From Actinoplanes sp. M2I2 (lineage in GTDB: Bacteria; Actinomycetota; Actinomycetes; Mycobacteriales; Micromonosporaceae): a stretch of 64,000 bases of DNA. Shown here piece by piece: positions 25,110-32,929 of this stretch (position 1 is its first letter; each line of letters opens with the position of its first letter). A program made the translations under genes and the position numbers. The notes beneath the pieces were generated by a model, which saw nothing but the letters and a program-made list of their open reading frames with translations, was not told the origin of the DNA and made no database searches. Location: the NCBI RefSeq assembly GCF_023544445.1, contig NZ_JALPVJ010000011.1:62001-126000 (forward strand), read 5' to 3'.

Positions 25110-26558
25110 GTGACAACAGATCAGTCGACGCGCTGGAAGGCGCTCTCGGTCGCCCTGGTGGCGGGCTTCATGACCTTGCTCGATGTGAGCATCGTCAACG
25201 TCGCGCTGCCCTCGATCCGCGACCAGTTGCAGCTGAGCTCGGCCGAGCTGCAGTGGGTGCTCTCCGGCTACGCGCTCACCTTCGGCCTGCTGCTCGTGCC
25301 GGCCGGCCGCTTCGGTGACGCCCGGGGCCGGCGCGACGTCTTCATCGCCGGGCTGGTCCTGTTCACGCTGGCCAGCGCGGCCGCCGGCCTGGCCCAGTCG
25401 GCGCTGTGGCTGGTCGTCGCCCGGCTGGTGCAGGGCGCCGCCGCCGGCATCGTGAACCCGCAGGTGTCCGGGCTGATCCAGCAGATGTTCGAGCCGAAGG
25501 AGCGGGGGCGCCCGTTCGGGCTGCTCGGCGCGACCATCGGGGTCTCCACTGCCGTCGGGCCGCTGCTCGGTGGCGTGCTGATCGCAACGATCGGACCGGC
25601 CGAGGGCTGGCGCTGGATCTTCTACCTGAACATCCCGATCGGCATCGCCGCGGTCTGGCTCGGCTACCGGTGGATCCCGGCCCGCACCGGGGAGCGCCGC
25701 CGGGAGAGCCTGGACCCGGTGGGCGTGGGACTGCTCGGCCTCGGGGTCGTGCTGGTGCTGCTGCCGCTCGTGCAGGAGCGCGAGTGGCCGGGCCCGGGCA
25801 AGTGGCTGATCGCGGCGGCCGGGGTGGTGGTGCTGGCCGGCTTCGTGTTCTGGGAGAGCCGCTACGGGCGGAACCGGACGGCGCTGGTCGAGCTCGGCCT
25901 GTTCAAGGTGCGGTCGTATGCCCTGGGCGCGCTGATCGGGCTGCTCTACTTCGCGGGCTTCACCACGATCTTCTTCATCTACACGCTGTACCTGCAGAGC
26001 GGGCTGGGCTACAGCGCCCTGGAGGCCGGGCTGGCGATCACCCCGTTCGCGGTGGGCTCGGCGGTCGCGGCCGCGGTGGGCGGGCGTTTCGTCCAGCGGT
26101 TCGGCCGGCAGATGGTCGTCGGCGGCCTGGTGGCCGTGATCGTGGGCCTGGTCGCCACCGATCTCGTGCTCAAGGCCGTGCCCGGCTCGGGTGGCGGCTG
26201 GGCGGCCGCGCTGCCCCTGCTCGTGGCCGGCGCCGGCAGCGGCTTCGTGATCAGCCCGAACCAGACGCTGACGCTGGCCGAGGTGCCGGTGGCCCGGGCG
26301 GGCAGCGCGGGCGCCGTGCTGCAGACCGGACAGCGCATCGGCACGGCGATGGGCATCGCCGCGGTCGGCTCGTTCTTCTTCAGCCGGCTGGCCGCCGGGC
26401 AGGGGGACTGGGGCCCGGCGTTCCGCGGCGCCCTGTGGCTGACGATCAGCTTCGTGGTCGTCGCGCTGGTGGCTGCCCTGGCCGACGTGCTGACCTCGCG
26501 TGGTCAGCGCAAGGACGCGCCGGCCACCCGCAACTCGTCCAAGGCGGCCAGCGTATAG
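25110..26558 (+). CDS. DHA2 (EmrB/QacA) family MFS drug transporter
   Basis: The 482-residue protein has about 14 hydrophobic segments, as in the DHA2 proton-driven drug exporters. Visible motifs are LDVSIVNVALPSI (motif D1 in helix 1), GRFGDARGRRDVF (motif A loop), LVQGAAAGIVNP (motif B), and LGATIGVSTAVGPLLGGVLI (motif C, antiporter). Start is GTG 25110. The 3' end overlaps a decayed fragment on the other strand. Substrate unknown; multidrug or antibiotic efflux is typical. Confidence 0.9.
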   Translation: MTTDQSTRWKALSVALVAGFMTLLDVSIVNVALPSIRDQLQLSSAELQWVLSGYALTFGLLLVPAGRFGDARGRRDVFIAGLVLFTLASAAAGLAQSALWLVVARLVQGAAAGIVNPQVSGLIQQMFEPKERGRPFGLLGATIGVSTAVGPLLGGVLIATIGPAEGWRWIFYLNIPIGIAAVWLGYRWIPARTGERRRESLDPVGVGLLGLGVVLVLLPLVQEREWPGPGKWLIAAAGVVVLAGFVFWESRYGRNRTALVELGLFKVRSYALGALIGLLYFAGFTTIFFIYTLYLQSGLGYSALEAGLAITPFAVGSAVAAAVGGRFVQRFGRQMVVGGLVAVIVGLVATDLVLKAVPGSGGGWAAALPLLVAGAGSGFVISPNQTLTLAEVPVARAGSAGAVLQTGQRIGTAMGIAAVGSFFFSRLAAGQGDWGPAFRGALWLTISFVVVALVAALADVLTSRGQRKDAPATRNSSKAASV

Positions 26559-26672
26559 GGCGCCAGGCCGGTCTCGGTGTCGCTCTCGGACTACTCGGCG
26601 TAGCCCCGCTTGAAGGCGAGGACGCCCAGCTTGCCGGCGAGAGCCGCCGTCGCGCCGGGGACGCCGCGGGCG
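26504..26672 (-). pseudogene. Fragment of an unidentified gene with an in-frame stop
   Basis: On the minus strand one frame reads ATAALAGKLGVLAFKRGYAE, a TAG (26591-26593), then SDTETGLAPYTLAALDELRV and a TGA at 26504-26506. Both halves look protein-like and share a frame, suggesting the C-terminal end of a gene broken by a nonsense mutation and truncated at its 5' side. It overlaps the MFS 3' end. The family is not recognised. Confidence 0.3.
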
Positions 26673-27584
26673 CTAGTGGGCCAGGGCGTCGACCAGGCGC
26701 TTGGCCGAGGACGCCAGGTTCCAGCGGTCGGCCAGGGCCAGCAGCGCCTCCGGGTCCTCCGGCGAACGAGGAAGCGCCGGGTCGAAGGCGGGCAGCTCCA
26801 CGTCGAGCGCGACCTTGCAGACCGGCAGCGCCCGGGCCAGGTAGTCCCGGGCCGCGTCGAGCTTGGTGCGCACGCCGGGCGCGAAGCCCGCGTCCGGGTC
26901 GTCGAGCGCGGCCAGGATCTCCTCGACGCCGCCGTACCGCATGACCAGCCGGGCCGCCGTCTTCTCGCCGACGCCGGGCACACCGGGCAGGCCGTCGCTC
27001 GCGTCGCCGCGCATGGCCGCGAAGTCCGCGTACCACTTGGCCGGTACGCCGTACTTGGTCTGGACCAGGGCGTCGTCGGCGTCCTCGAGCTTGGCCACGC
27101 CCCGGCCGCAGTAGAGCAGGCGGGTGCCGCGCGCGTCGTCGACCAGCTGGAACAGGTCGCGGTCGCCGGACACCACCTCGACCGGCGACGGCTGGGTGGC
27201 CGCCAGCGTGCCCAGGACGTCGTCCGCCTCGTACCCGTCGACCCCGAAGGCCGGGATGCCCACCGCCTTGAGGACGTCGAGCAGCACCGGGATCTGCTTC
27301 TCGAGGGCGGCCGGGACCTCCTCGACGTCGCCGTGGGCGACCCGGTGCTTCTTGTACGACGGCACGAGCTTCACCCGCCACGCGGGCCGCCAGCTGGCGT
27401 CGAGCGCGCAGACGACGCGATCCGGCTGCCGGGTGCGGATGAGCTGGGCGAGCATGTCCATGAAGCCGCGGATCGCGTTCACCGGCTCCCCGGCGCTGGT
27501 CTGGGCGGCCTTCTCCGGAATGCCGTGGAAGGCGCGGAAGTACAGGCTGGGGGCGTCGACGGCGAGCAGCGGCTGAGCGGTCAC
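26673..27584 (-). CDS. 5'-3' exonuclease (PolI N-terminal-like)
   Basis: The 303-residue product resembles the stand-alone 5' flap endonuclease domain of DNA polymerase I. Seen in order: LLAVDAPSLYFRAFHG (first metal Asp), VVCALDASWRPAWR, SYKKHR (arch), GYEADDVLGTLA, VVSGDRDLFQLV (acidic metal ligands), and the helix-hairpin-helix GLPGVPGVGEKTAARL. It would remove RNA primers and flaps during replication and repair. The start ATG gives the canonical N-terminus; divergent from an acyl-CoA dehydrogenase gene. Confidence 0.93.
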   Translation of the reverse strand: MTAQPLLAVDAPSLYFRAFHGIPEKAAQTSAGEPVNAIRGFMDMLAQLIRTRQPDRVVCALDASWRPAWRVKLVPSYKKHRVAHGDVEEVPAALEKQIPVLLDVLKAVGIPAFGVDGYEADDVLGTLAATQPSPVEVVSGDRDLFQLVDDARGTRLLYCGRGVAKLEDADDALVQTKYGVPAKWYADFAAMRGDASDGLPGVPGVGEKTAARLVMRYGGVEEILAALDDPDAGFAPGVRTKLDAARDYLARALPVCKVALDVELPAFDPALPRSPEDPEALLALADRWNLASSAKRLVDALAH

Positions 27585-27621
27585 CGTGCCACCATAGCGA
27601 CCACTAGTCGCCCTGCTGCCC

Positions 27622-27633
27622 TAACGACCGTTA
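27622..27633. promoter_or_regulatory. 12-bp palindrome upstream of acyl-CoA dehydrogenase
   Basis: TAACGACCGTTA is a near-perfect dyad (TAACG, AC, CGTTA) 11 bp before the GTG start of the dehydrogenase. Short AACGnnCGTT dyads are used by some TetR-type regulators of acyl-CoA metabolism, so this is an operator candidate. Confidence 0.35.
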
Positions 27634-27644
27634 AGCTGGCGGGC

Positions 27645-28787
27645 GTGACGGTAGATCGCATCCTCCCCACCGACGAGGCCCACGACCTGCTCGACCTGAC
27701 CCGCGAGCTCTGCGACCGCGAGCTCGACGGTCAGGCGCACGACTTCGAGACCCGCGGCGCGTTCCCCCGCGAGATCATCCGCAAGCTGGGCCGCTCCGGC
27801 CTGCTCGGCCTGCCCTACCCCGAGGAGGTGGGCGGCGCCGGCCAGCCCTACGAGGTCTATCTGCAGGTGCTCGAGACGCTGGCCGGCAGCTGGCTGGCGA
27901 TCGCCGAGGCGGTCAGCGTGCACACCCTGGCCTGTTACCCGGTGTACGCCCACGGCAGCGAGCGGCAGCGCAAGATGCTGCCCGACATGCTCGGCGGCGA
28001 ACTGCTGGGCGCCTACTGCCTGTCCGAGCCGCAGGGCGGCAGCGACGCGGCGTCGCTCACGACCAGGGCCACCCGCGACGGTGACACGTGGGTCGTCACG
28101 GGCACCAAGGCCTGGATCACCCACGGCCGCGACGCCGACTTCTACAACGTCTTCTGCCGTACGGGGGAACCGGGCCCCCGCGGCATCTCGTGCCTGCTGG
28201 CCGACGCCGGCACCCCCGGTCTCCAGCCGCAGAAGGCGGAACGCGTGATGGGCCTGCGCTCGTCCGCCCCGTCCCCGATCGTGTTCGACGGGTGCCGCCT
28301 GCCGGCCGACCGTCTGGTCGGCGCCGAGGGCGGCGGCTTCGGCATCGCCATGGAGGCGCTCGACGCCGGTCGCCTCGGCATCGCCGCCTGCGCCGTGGGC
28401 CTGGCCCAGGCCGCCACCGACTACGCCGTCGCGTACGCCCGGGAGCGCGAGCAGTTCGGCCGGCCCATCGCCGACTTCCAGGGCGTCGGTTTCCTGCTGG
28501 CCGACATGTCGACCCAGGTCTCGGCGGCCCGGGCGCTGCTGCTGTCGGCGGCGCGGCTCAAGGACGCCGGCCGTCCCTTCTCGACCGAGGCGGCCAAGGC
28601 CAAGCTCTTCGCGACCGACGCCGCCATGCGGGTCACCACCGACGCGGTGCAGGTGCTGGGCGGGGCCGGCTATGTCAGCGACCACCCGGCGGAGCGCTGG
28701 TTCCGCGAGGCCAAGGTGCTGCAGATCGTCGAGGGCACCAACCAGATCCAGCGGCTGGTGATCAGCCGCGCTCTGGTCAAGGGGTGA
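27645..28787 (+). CDS. Acyl-CoA dehydrogenase
   Basis: The 380-residue protein has the full acyl-CoA dehydrogenase plan: N-terminal helices (LLGLPYPEEVGGAGQPYEVY), the flavin-binding middle domain (YCLSEPQGGSDAASL, VTGTKAWITHG), and the C-terminal domain with REREQFGRPIADFQGV, VQVLGGAGYVSDHPAERWFR and the terminal catalytic-Glu region QIVEGTNQIQRLVISR. It catalyses FAD-dependent alpha,beta-desaturation of an acyl-CoA. GTG 27645 is the start. Short palindrome just upstream. Confidence 0.93.
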   Translation: MTVDRILPTDEAHDLLDLTRELCDRELDGQAHDFETRGAFPREIIRKLGRSGLLGLPYPEEVGGAGQPYEVYLQVLETLAGSWLAIAEAVSVHTLACYPVYAHGSERQRKMLPDMLGGELLGAYCLSEPQGGSDAASLTTRATRDGDTWVVTGTKAWITHGRDADFYNVFCRTGEPGPRGISCLLADAGTPGLQPQKAERVMGLRSSAPSPIVFDGCRLPADRLVGAEGGGFGIAMEALDAGRLGIAACAVGLAQAATDYAVAYAREREQFGRPIADFQGVGFLLADMSTQVSAARALLLSAARLKDAGRPFSTEAAKAKLFATDAAMRVTTDAVQVLGGAGYVSDHPAERWFREAKVLQIVEGTNQIQRLVISRALVKG

Positions 28788-28845
28788 CACGCGTCGCGGT
28801 GGGGGGTGCGTGCGCGGGAGCGGTCGATCCGCGATGCTGGCACCC

Positions 28846-29076
28846 ATGGACAACATCGAGGGTGTCACCGTCGCGGTCGCCGGCTCCCAGATCGAGGCCG
28901 ACCTGATCGTCGGCCTGCTGCGCAGCAACGGGCTGCGGGCGATCGCGCTGGCCGACAGCGCCGGCGGCCTGGACCCGGCGCTGTCGGTCACCGACGGCGT
29001 GCAGGTGCAGGTCAATCCCGACGACGAGACGGACGCCCGGGCCCTGCTGGCCGAGGCCGAGAAGAACGCGGGGTAG
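28846..29076 (+). CDS. DUF2007-type small protein
   Basis: The 76-residue protein matches the DUF2007 (putative prokaryotic signal-transducing protein) ferredoxin-like pattern: VTVAVAGSQIEADLIVGLLR, SNGLRAIALAD, VQVQVNPDDETDARALLAEA. The family is thought to bind ligands or partners, without a known role. It lies 58 bp after the acyl-CoA dehydrogenase and before an Lrp regulator. Confidence 0.75.
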   Translation: MDNIEGVTVAVAGSQIEADLIVGLLRSNGLRAIALADSAGGLDPALSVTDGVQVQVNPDDETDARALLAEAEKNAG

Positions 29077-29147
29077 GGCCGTCCGGGTATCGATCATGAG
29101 CCGCGCGTCCCGTGGAGGGGCGCGTCCGGTTCGGTAGGGTGTCGCCC

Positions 29148-29624
29148 GTGGAAGAGATCGACCGGGCGATCGTGGGCGCCCTCACCGCGGACGGCCGCCT
29201 GTCCTACACCGACCTCGCCGAGCGGGTCGGGCTGAGCGTGTCGGCCGTGCACCAGCGGGTGCGCCGCCTCGAGCAGCGCGGGGTGATCGCCGGTTACAGC
29301 GCCAAGGTCTCGTACGAGGCACTGGAGCTGCCGCTGACCGCGTTCGTGGCGATCCGGCCGTTCGACCCGTCCCAGCCCGACGACGCGCCCGAGCGGCTGG
29401 CTCATCTTTCCGAGATCGACTCTTGTTACTCGGTGGCCGGCGAGGACTTCTACATGCTGCTCGTACGGGTCGGCAGCCCGGCCGATCTGGAACGGCTGCT
29501 GCAGGAGATCCGCACCGCCGCGAACGTCACCACCCGCACGACTGTCGTGCTCTCCACCCCGTACGAGAATCGGCCGCCCCGCATCGCCCCGGCCCCGGTG
29601 GCGGCCACCGAGACGGCGTCATAG
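29148..29624 (+). CDS. Lrp/AsnC-family transcriptional regulator
   Basis: The 158-residue protein has an N-terminal helix-turn-helix (IDRAIVGALTADGRLSYTDL, AERVGLSVSAVHQRVRRLEQ, RGVIAGYSAKV) and a C-terminal RAM ligand-binding domain (CYSVAGEDFYMLLVRVGSPA, DLERLLQEIR, TTRTTVVLSTPYE). Such regulators respond to amino acids. Start is GTG 29148. It lies about 2 kb from the lysine-degradation genes; control of that locus is plausible but only inferred. Its 3' end overlaps the convergent methyltransferase gene by 6 bp. Confidence 0.9.
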   Translation: MEEIDRAIVGALTADGRLSYTDLAERVGLSVSAVHQRVRRLEQRGVIAGYSAKVSYEALELPLTAFVAIRPFDPSQPDDAPERLAHLSEIDSCYSVAGEDFYMLLVRVGSPADLERLLQEIRTAANVTTRTTVVLSTPYENRPPRIAPAPVAATETAS

Positions 29625-30353
29625 GGCCCCCACGGTCGCGCGGGCGCACTCGGTGACGTAGGGCAACCGGAATTCCGTCCGTCCGACCATCTCCGGGTGG
29701 GTGGCCATCAGGCGCCGCACCTCGTTGAGCAGCGCCGCCCGCTCGGCCGGGGGCAGCAGGATGACGTAGCTGCGGGACGCCACCATGTCGATCAGGCGTT
29801 CCGGGCCGATCACCTCGGTCCACGGGAACTCGGTGGTCTCCACCGCGCCGAACGGGGCGCCCACCGCGGTGTCCCGGCTCTGCTCCGGCGAGCCGATGAT
29901 CTCGCCGAGGCGGTGGACCCAGCCGGCGCGCTCGTCCCGGACGTTCCAGAGCAGGCCGAGCCGCCCGCCGGGGGACAGGACCCGGGCGATCTCGGGCGCC
30001 GCGCGCTCCGGCTCGACCCAGTGCCAGGCCTGCGCCACCAGCACCACGTCGGCCGACCCGTCGGGCAGCGGAATCTCCTCGGCGCTGCCCTTGAGGGCGG
30101 GAACACCGGGCACCGACCGGCGGAGCTGGTCGAGCATGCCCGCGGACGGCTCGACCGCCGTGACCTCGAGGCCCCGCTCCCGGATCTGGCGGGTCAGCTT
30201 GCCGGTGCCGGCGCCCAGGTCGACGACCCGCGGCCGGCCCGCCGGCAGCAGCCAGTCGAGGGCCTCGCCGGGATAGGAGGGCCGGCCGCGCTCGTAGGCC
30301 TCGGCGGCCGGCCCGAACGAGTTGGCGTGCGCGGCACGGTCATTCACATTCAC
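29619..30353 (-). CDS. Class I SAM-dependent methyltransferase
   Basis: The 244-residue protein has the methyltransferase-11 pattern: PRVVDLGAGTGKLTRQIRER (motif I), VTAVEPSAGMLDQLRR, ALKGSAEEIPLPDGSADVVL, and QAWHWVEPERAAPEIARVLS with PGGRLGLLWNVRD (motif III). Substrate unknown; it resembles the small family of actinobacterial methyltransferases with HWV and N-V-R-D motifs. Convergent overlap with the Lrp gene. Confidence 0.88.
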   Translation of the reverse strand: MNVNDRAAHANSFGPAAEAYERGRPSYPGEALDWLLPAGRPRVVDLGAGTGKLTRQIRERGLEVTAVEPSAGMLDQLRRSVPGVPALKGSAEEIPLPDGSADVVLVAQAWHWVEPERAAPEIARVLSPGGRLGLLWNVRDERAGWVHRLGEIIGSPEQSRDTAVGAPFGAVETTEFPWTEVIGPERLIDMVASRSYVILLPPAERAALLNEVRRLMATHPEMVGRTEFRLPYVTECARATVGAL

Positions 30354-30688
30354 GATCTTATCTCCGGGCCGATGCGCGCGGGCGCCACGACCACCCGGCG
30401 CTCCCGGACGGCCACCCCACGATCAGGGAGATCGCAACCCAGGTGGCTCGGCTATGCGCTCAGGTCGCAGCGCGGGCATCGGGCCGGCACCTGAGCAATG
30501 GTGGACCTGGCACCGAGTCAAGTCACGCCTGCGGCAGCGCACCGGACATGCGCCTGCGGGGTGCGGCGTGGTGTTCCAGCAATGGATGCAGCGATGTATA
30601 TATCGACAATGTACGATGGATGTATGGCTCGCGCTTACGCTTCTCACGTTGCCTACGCAGTAGGCGAGTTGAGAGGAGAACGAGTATC
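30354..30688. other. Intergenic region with AT-richer segment and near-palindromes
   Basis: No gene is firmly supported. The last 100 bp are unusually AT-rich for this genome (one 60-bp line is about 53 percent GC by hand count) and contain cgatgtatatatcg, a near-palindrome, then repeated gtacgatgg and tgtatgg words. This is a likely promoter or operator zone for the secreted protein gene. A 64-codon frame (30498-30692) overlaps the TTG start but looks like chance. Confidence 0.5.
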
Positions 30689-30976
30689 TTGAAGAAGCGT
30701 TTCGTCACCTTGTTGGGTGCCTCCGCCGTCCTGGCTCTAGGGCAGGCGGCTATTGCACCCGCCGCCAACGCGGCACCGCCGAGCTGCCTCGCCGCATCCG
30801 TGACCAGTGGCAGTTCTGGTGGAACCAAGGTAGTGGTCTTCAACGGATGTTCCACCACTCAGAAATTCGTTATCGCCTGGGATCTGTTTCCGGACTCCCC
30901 CTGCTACACGCTGAAAGTGGGCAAGAACCTGTCCCGCACCCAGTACACCCACTTCGAGCGACTGAAGAGCTGTTGA
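30689..30976 (+). CDS. Small secreted four-cysteine protein
   Basis: The 95-residue product has a clear Sec signal peptide: MKKR, a hydrophobic core VTLLGASAVLALGQAAIA, and a cleavage site near ANAA-PPS. The mature part (about 67 residues) has four cysteines (PPSC, NGCS, SPCY and the final residue), enough for two disulfides, plus aromatic-rich WDLFPDSPCYTL. Similar small secreted proteins occur in Streptomyces, with unknown roles. Start is TTG 30689, supported by GAGAGGAG 10-18 bp upstream. Base composition is much less GC-rich than neighbours, suggesting transfer. Confidence 0.75.
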   Translation: MKKRFVTLLGASAVLALGQAAIAPAANAAPPSCLAASVTSGSSGGTKVVVFNGCSTTQKFVIAWDLFPDSPCYTLKVGKNLSRTQYTHFERLKSC

Positions 30977-30988
30977 CATAACTGTGCT

Positions 30989-31023
30989 CCATATTGTCCA
31001 CTCCGACGGGGTGGGCAATATGG
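30989..31023 (+). terminator. Long hairpin downstream of the secreted protein gene
   Basis: Arms ccatattgtccactcc and gggtgggcaatatgg pair over about 15 bp with two mismatches or wobbles around a GACG loop, 12 bp after the stop codon. No T run follows, so it could be a terminator without a U-tract or an operator. TTGACA overlaps the stop codon. Confidence 0.45.
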
Positions 31024-31184
31024 ATGCCGGCGTGACAATCACGCGAGCCGAAATTCGTCTGCGCGAGTTGTACAGCGGCGGACATGTGCAAACTAGCCTC
31101 CTAGGATGCCTTACGCGGTGTGTTTTGGAGAGGTGCTCAACGGGCACATCACCAGCAAGCCGACACCACGGAGGTTGGAGCGAC

Positions 31185-31376
31185 ATGAGCTTCACGGACA
31201 AGGTCAAGAACGAGACCGAAGAGCTGACCGGCAAGGCGAAGCAGGCCGTGGGGCGGGCCACCGACAACGAGCGGCTGGTCGCCGAGGGGCAGGCGCAGGA
31301 GACCGCCGCCCACGCCAAGAAGGCCGGCGAGCACGTCAAGGACGCCGGCAAGGACGTCCGCGACGCCTTCAGCTGA
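31185..31376 (+). CDS. CsbD-family stress protein
   Basis: The 63-residue protein is a typical CsbD: MSFTDKVKNETEELTGKAKQ, AVGRATDNERLVAEGQA, then a Lys/Ala-rich helical end. CsbD proteins are abundant small helical proteins in general stress regulons (sigma-B in Bacillus); their molecular action is unknown. ATG 31185 is preceded by GGAGGTTGGAG. A perfect bidirectional terminator follows. Confidence 0.9.
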   Translation: MSFTDKVKNETEELTGKAKQAVGRATDNERLVAEGQAQETAAHAKKAGEHVKDAGKDVRDAFS

Positions 31377-31398
31377 CCCGCGGCACCGCAACGCGACG

Positions 31399-31428
31399 AA
31401 CGGCCCCCGGGACCTCCCGGGGGCCGTT
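31399..31428. terminator. Bidirectional terminator between csbD and kamA
   Basis: AACGGCCCCCGGGA, CC, TCCCGGGGGCCGTT: perfect 14-bp arms located between two convergent gene ends (31376 and 31441). Confidence 0.85.
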
Positions 31429-31440
31429 CGCCGTCGTGGG

Positions 31441-32796
31441 TCAGGCGGCCGCTTCCTGCTTGCGCCACCAGTCCTGGCCGGACTCGGGCAGCGTGTCGAT
31501 CGGGTCGTAGTAGGCGTACAGCTTGGACAACGCCTCGTCGTCGTGCTGCTCGATCGACGTCCGGTAATTCTTGGTCCAGTACGAGATGCCGTGCTCCCGG
31601 TCGTACTCGGAGATCATGTGCACCCAGCGCTTGCCCACGAACGGCACGTCGCAGACGATCCGCGGGGTCGCGTAGCCCGGCAGGTAGCCCATCATGTCGT
31701 GCTGCAGCTGCTGGGCGTGCCACACCGGCACCCGCCAGTGCTCGGCGTTGGGGATCATGTCGCACATGTAGAAGTAGTACGGCAGGATGCCGGCCTCGCC
31801 CTGCAGCCCGAAGCACAGGTCGAGCAAGTCGGCCGTCGTCGCGTTCACGCCGCGCATCAGCACGCCCTGGTTGCGGACGTCGCGCACGCCGACCTCGAGG
31901 AGCATCTGCGCCGCCTGGGCGACCAGCGGGGTCAGCGAGTTCACGTGGTTGACGTGGGTGTGCACGGCCAGGTTGACGCCGCGCCGCTGGGCGGTGATGG
32001 CCACCCGGTGCAGACCCTCGACGACGTCGGGTTGCAGCCAGTGCTGGGGGAGACCCATCAGCGCCTTGGTGGCCAGCCGGATGTCGCGGACGGTGGGCAC
32101 CGAGAGCAGACCCATCAGGTACGCCTCGAGCTGCTTCCACGGCACGTTGGCGACGTCGCCGCCGCTGACCACGACGTCCCGTACGCCGGGGTGGGCCTTG
32201 AGGTAGGCCAGGTGGGCGTCGTACCGGTCGACCGGCTTGAGCGACAGTTTGAGCTTGTCGACCGTGGGCGTGCTGTTGCCGACCAGGTCCATCCGCGTGC
32301 AGTGCCCGCAGTACTGCGGGCAGGTGGAGAGCAGCTCGGCCAGCACCTTGGTCGGGTAGCGGTGGGTGAGCCCCTCGGCGACCCACATGTCGTGCTCGTG
32401 CAGCGAGTCGCGGGTGGCGTGCGGGTGCGACGGCCAGTCGAGGTGACGGTCGGTGGCGACCGGCAGCATGTAGCGGCGGATCGGATCGGCGTAGAACGCC
32501 TCCGTGTCGGGGACCCGATCGGGGACCATGGTGTTGAGCATCTGCGGCGGGAGCAGCATCGACATCGTGGCCAGGCGCTTCTGGTCGGTCTCGAGGTCGG
32601 TGTAGAAGCTCTCGTCGAGCAGGTCGCCCAGCACGGCCCGCAGCTGCTTGACGTTCTTGACGCAGTTGACCCGCTGCCACTGGGCGGACTGCCACTGCGC
32701 CTCGGTCACGTCGCGCCACCCGGGGAAGCGTTTCCAGTCGGGCTCGACCAGGGTGCGGCGGCGGTATTCGTACGGCTGTCCGGCGGGCTGGGTCAA
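31441..32796 (-). CDS. kamA: Lysine 2,3-aminomutase (KamA family radical SAM)
   Basis: KamA converts L-lysine to L-beta-lysine using a [4Fe-4S] cluster, S-adenosylmethionine and PLP. The 451-residue product has the cluster motif CPQYCGHC (Cys159, Cys163, Cys166), DVVVSGGDVANVPWKQLEAY, and HTHVNHVNSLTPLVAQAAQM. Start is TTG 32796, chosen because AGGGAGG lies 5 bp upstream and the family N-terminus (EPDWKRFPGWRDVTEAQWQS) follows; longer frames upstream look non-coding. It is divergent from kdd and begins the lysine pathway encoded there. Family members acting on glutamate or other substrates exist; context supports lysine. Confidence 0.9.
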   Translation of the reverse strand: MTQPAGQPYEYRRRTLVEPDWKRFPGWRDVTEAQWQSAQWQRVNCVKNVKQLRAVLGDLLDESFYTDLETDQKRLATMSMLLPPQMLNTMVPDRVPDTEAFYADPIRRYMLPVATDRHLDWPSHPHATRDSLHEHDMWVAEGLTHRYPTKVLAELLSTCPQYCGHCTRMDLVGNSTPTVDKLKLSLKPVDRYDAHLAYLKAHPGVRDVVVSGGDVANVPWKQLEAYLMGLLSVPTVRDIRLATKALMGLPQHWLQPDVVEGLHRVAITAQRRGVNLAVHTHVNHVNSLTPLVAQAAQMLLEVGVRDVRNQGVLMRGVNATTADLLDLCFGLQGEAGILPYYFYMCDMIPNAEHWRVPVWHAQQLQHDMMGYLPGYATPRIVCDVPFVGKRWVHMISEYDREHGISYWTKNYRTSIEQHDDEALSKLYAYYDPIDTLPESGQDWWRKQEAAA

Positions 32797-32840
32797 CGGT
32801 GCCTCCCTGATCGATCGTTCGGCCAACATCACGCTACTGG

Positions 32841-32883
32841 AGGATTTCCGGTCTAGAAACCACCTACCCGTAGGATTTACGGT
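32841..32883 (+). promoter_or_regulatory. Direct repeat and -10-like element upstream of kdd
   Basis: AGGATTTCCGGT (32841-32852) and AGGATTTACGGT (32872-32883) match at 11 of 12 positions, 31 bp apart, about three helical turns. TAGGAT at 32871-32876 resembles an actinobacterial -10 box and overlaps the second copy. Candidate activator or repressor site in the kamA/kdd divergent region. Confidence 0.4.
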
Positions 32884-32929
32884 GTGGATCCGGGCAGACG
32901 CCCATGATTTCTTGGTGAAGGTGGGGCGA

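Noticed and set aside
30498..30692. 64-codon frame overlapping the TTG start of the secreted protein by 4 bp
   Set aside because: Composition looks random (many Met, Tyr, Ala from AT-rich DNA) and it lacks a binding site; more likely leader DNA.
30990..31010. TTGACA at 30973 as a csbD promoter
   Set aside because: No -10 at 16-18 bp spacing; the hairpin occupies that place and csbD is 200 bp away.
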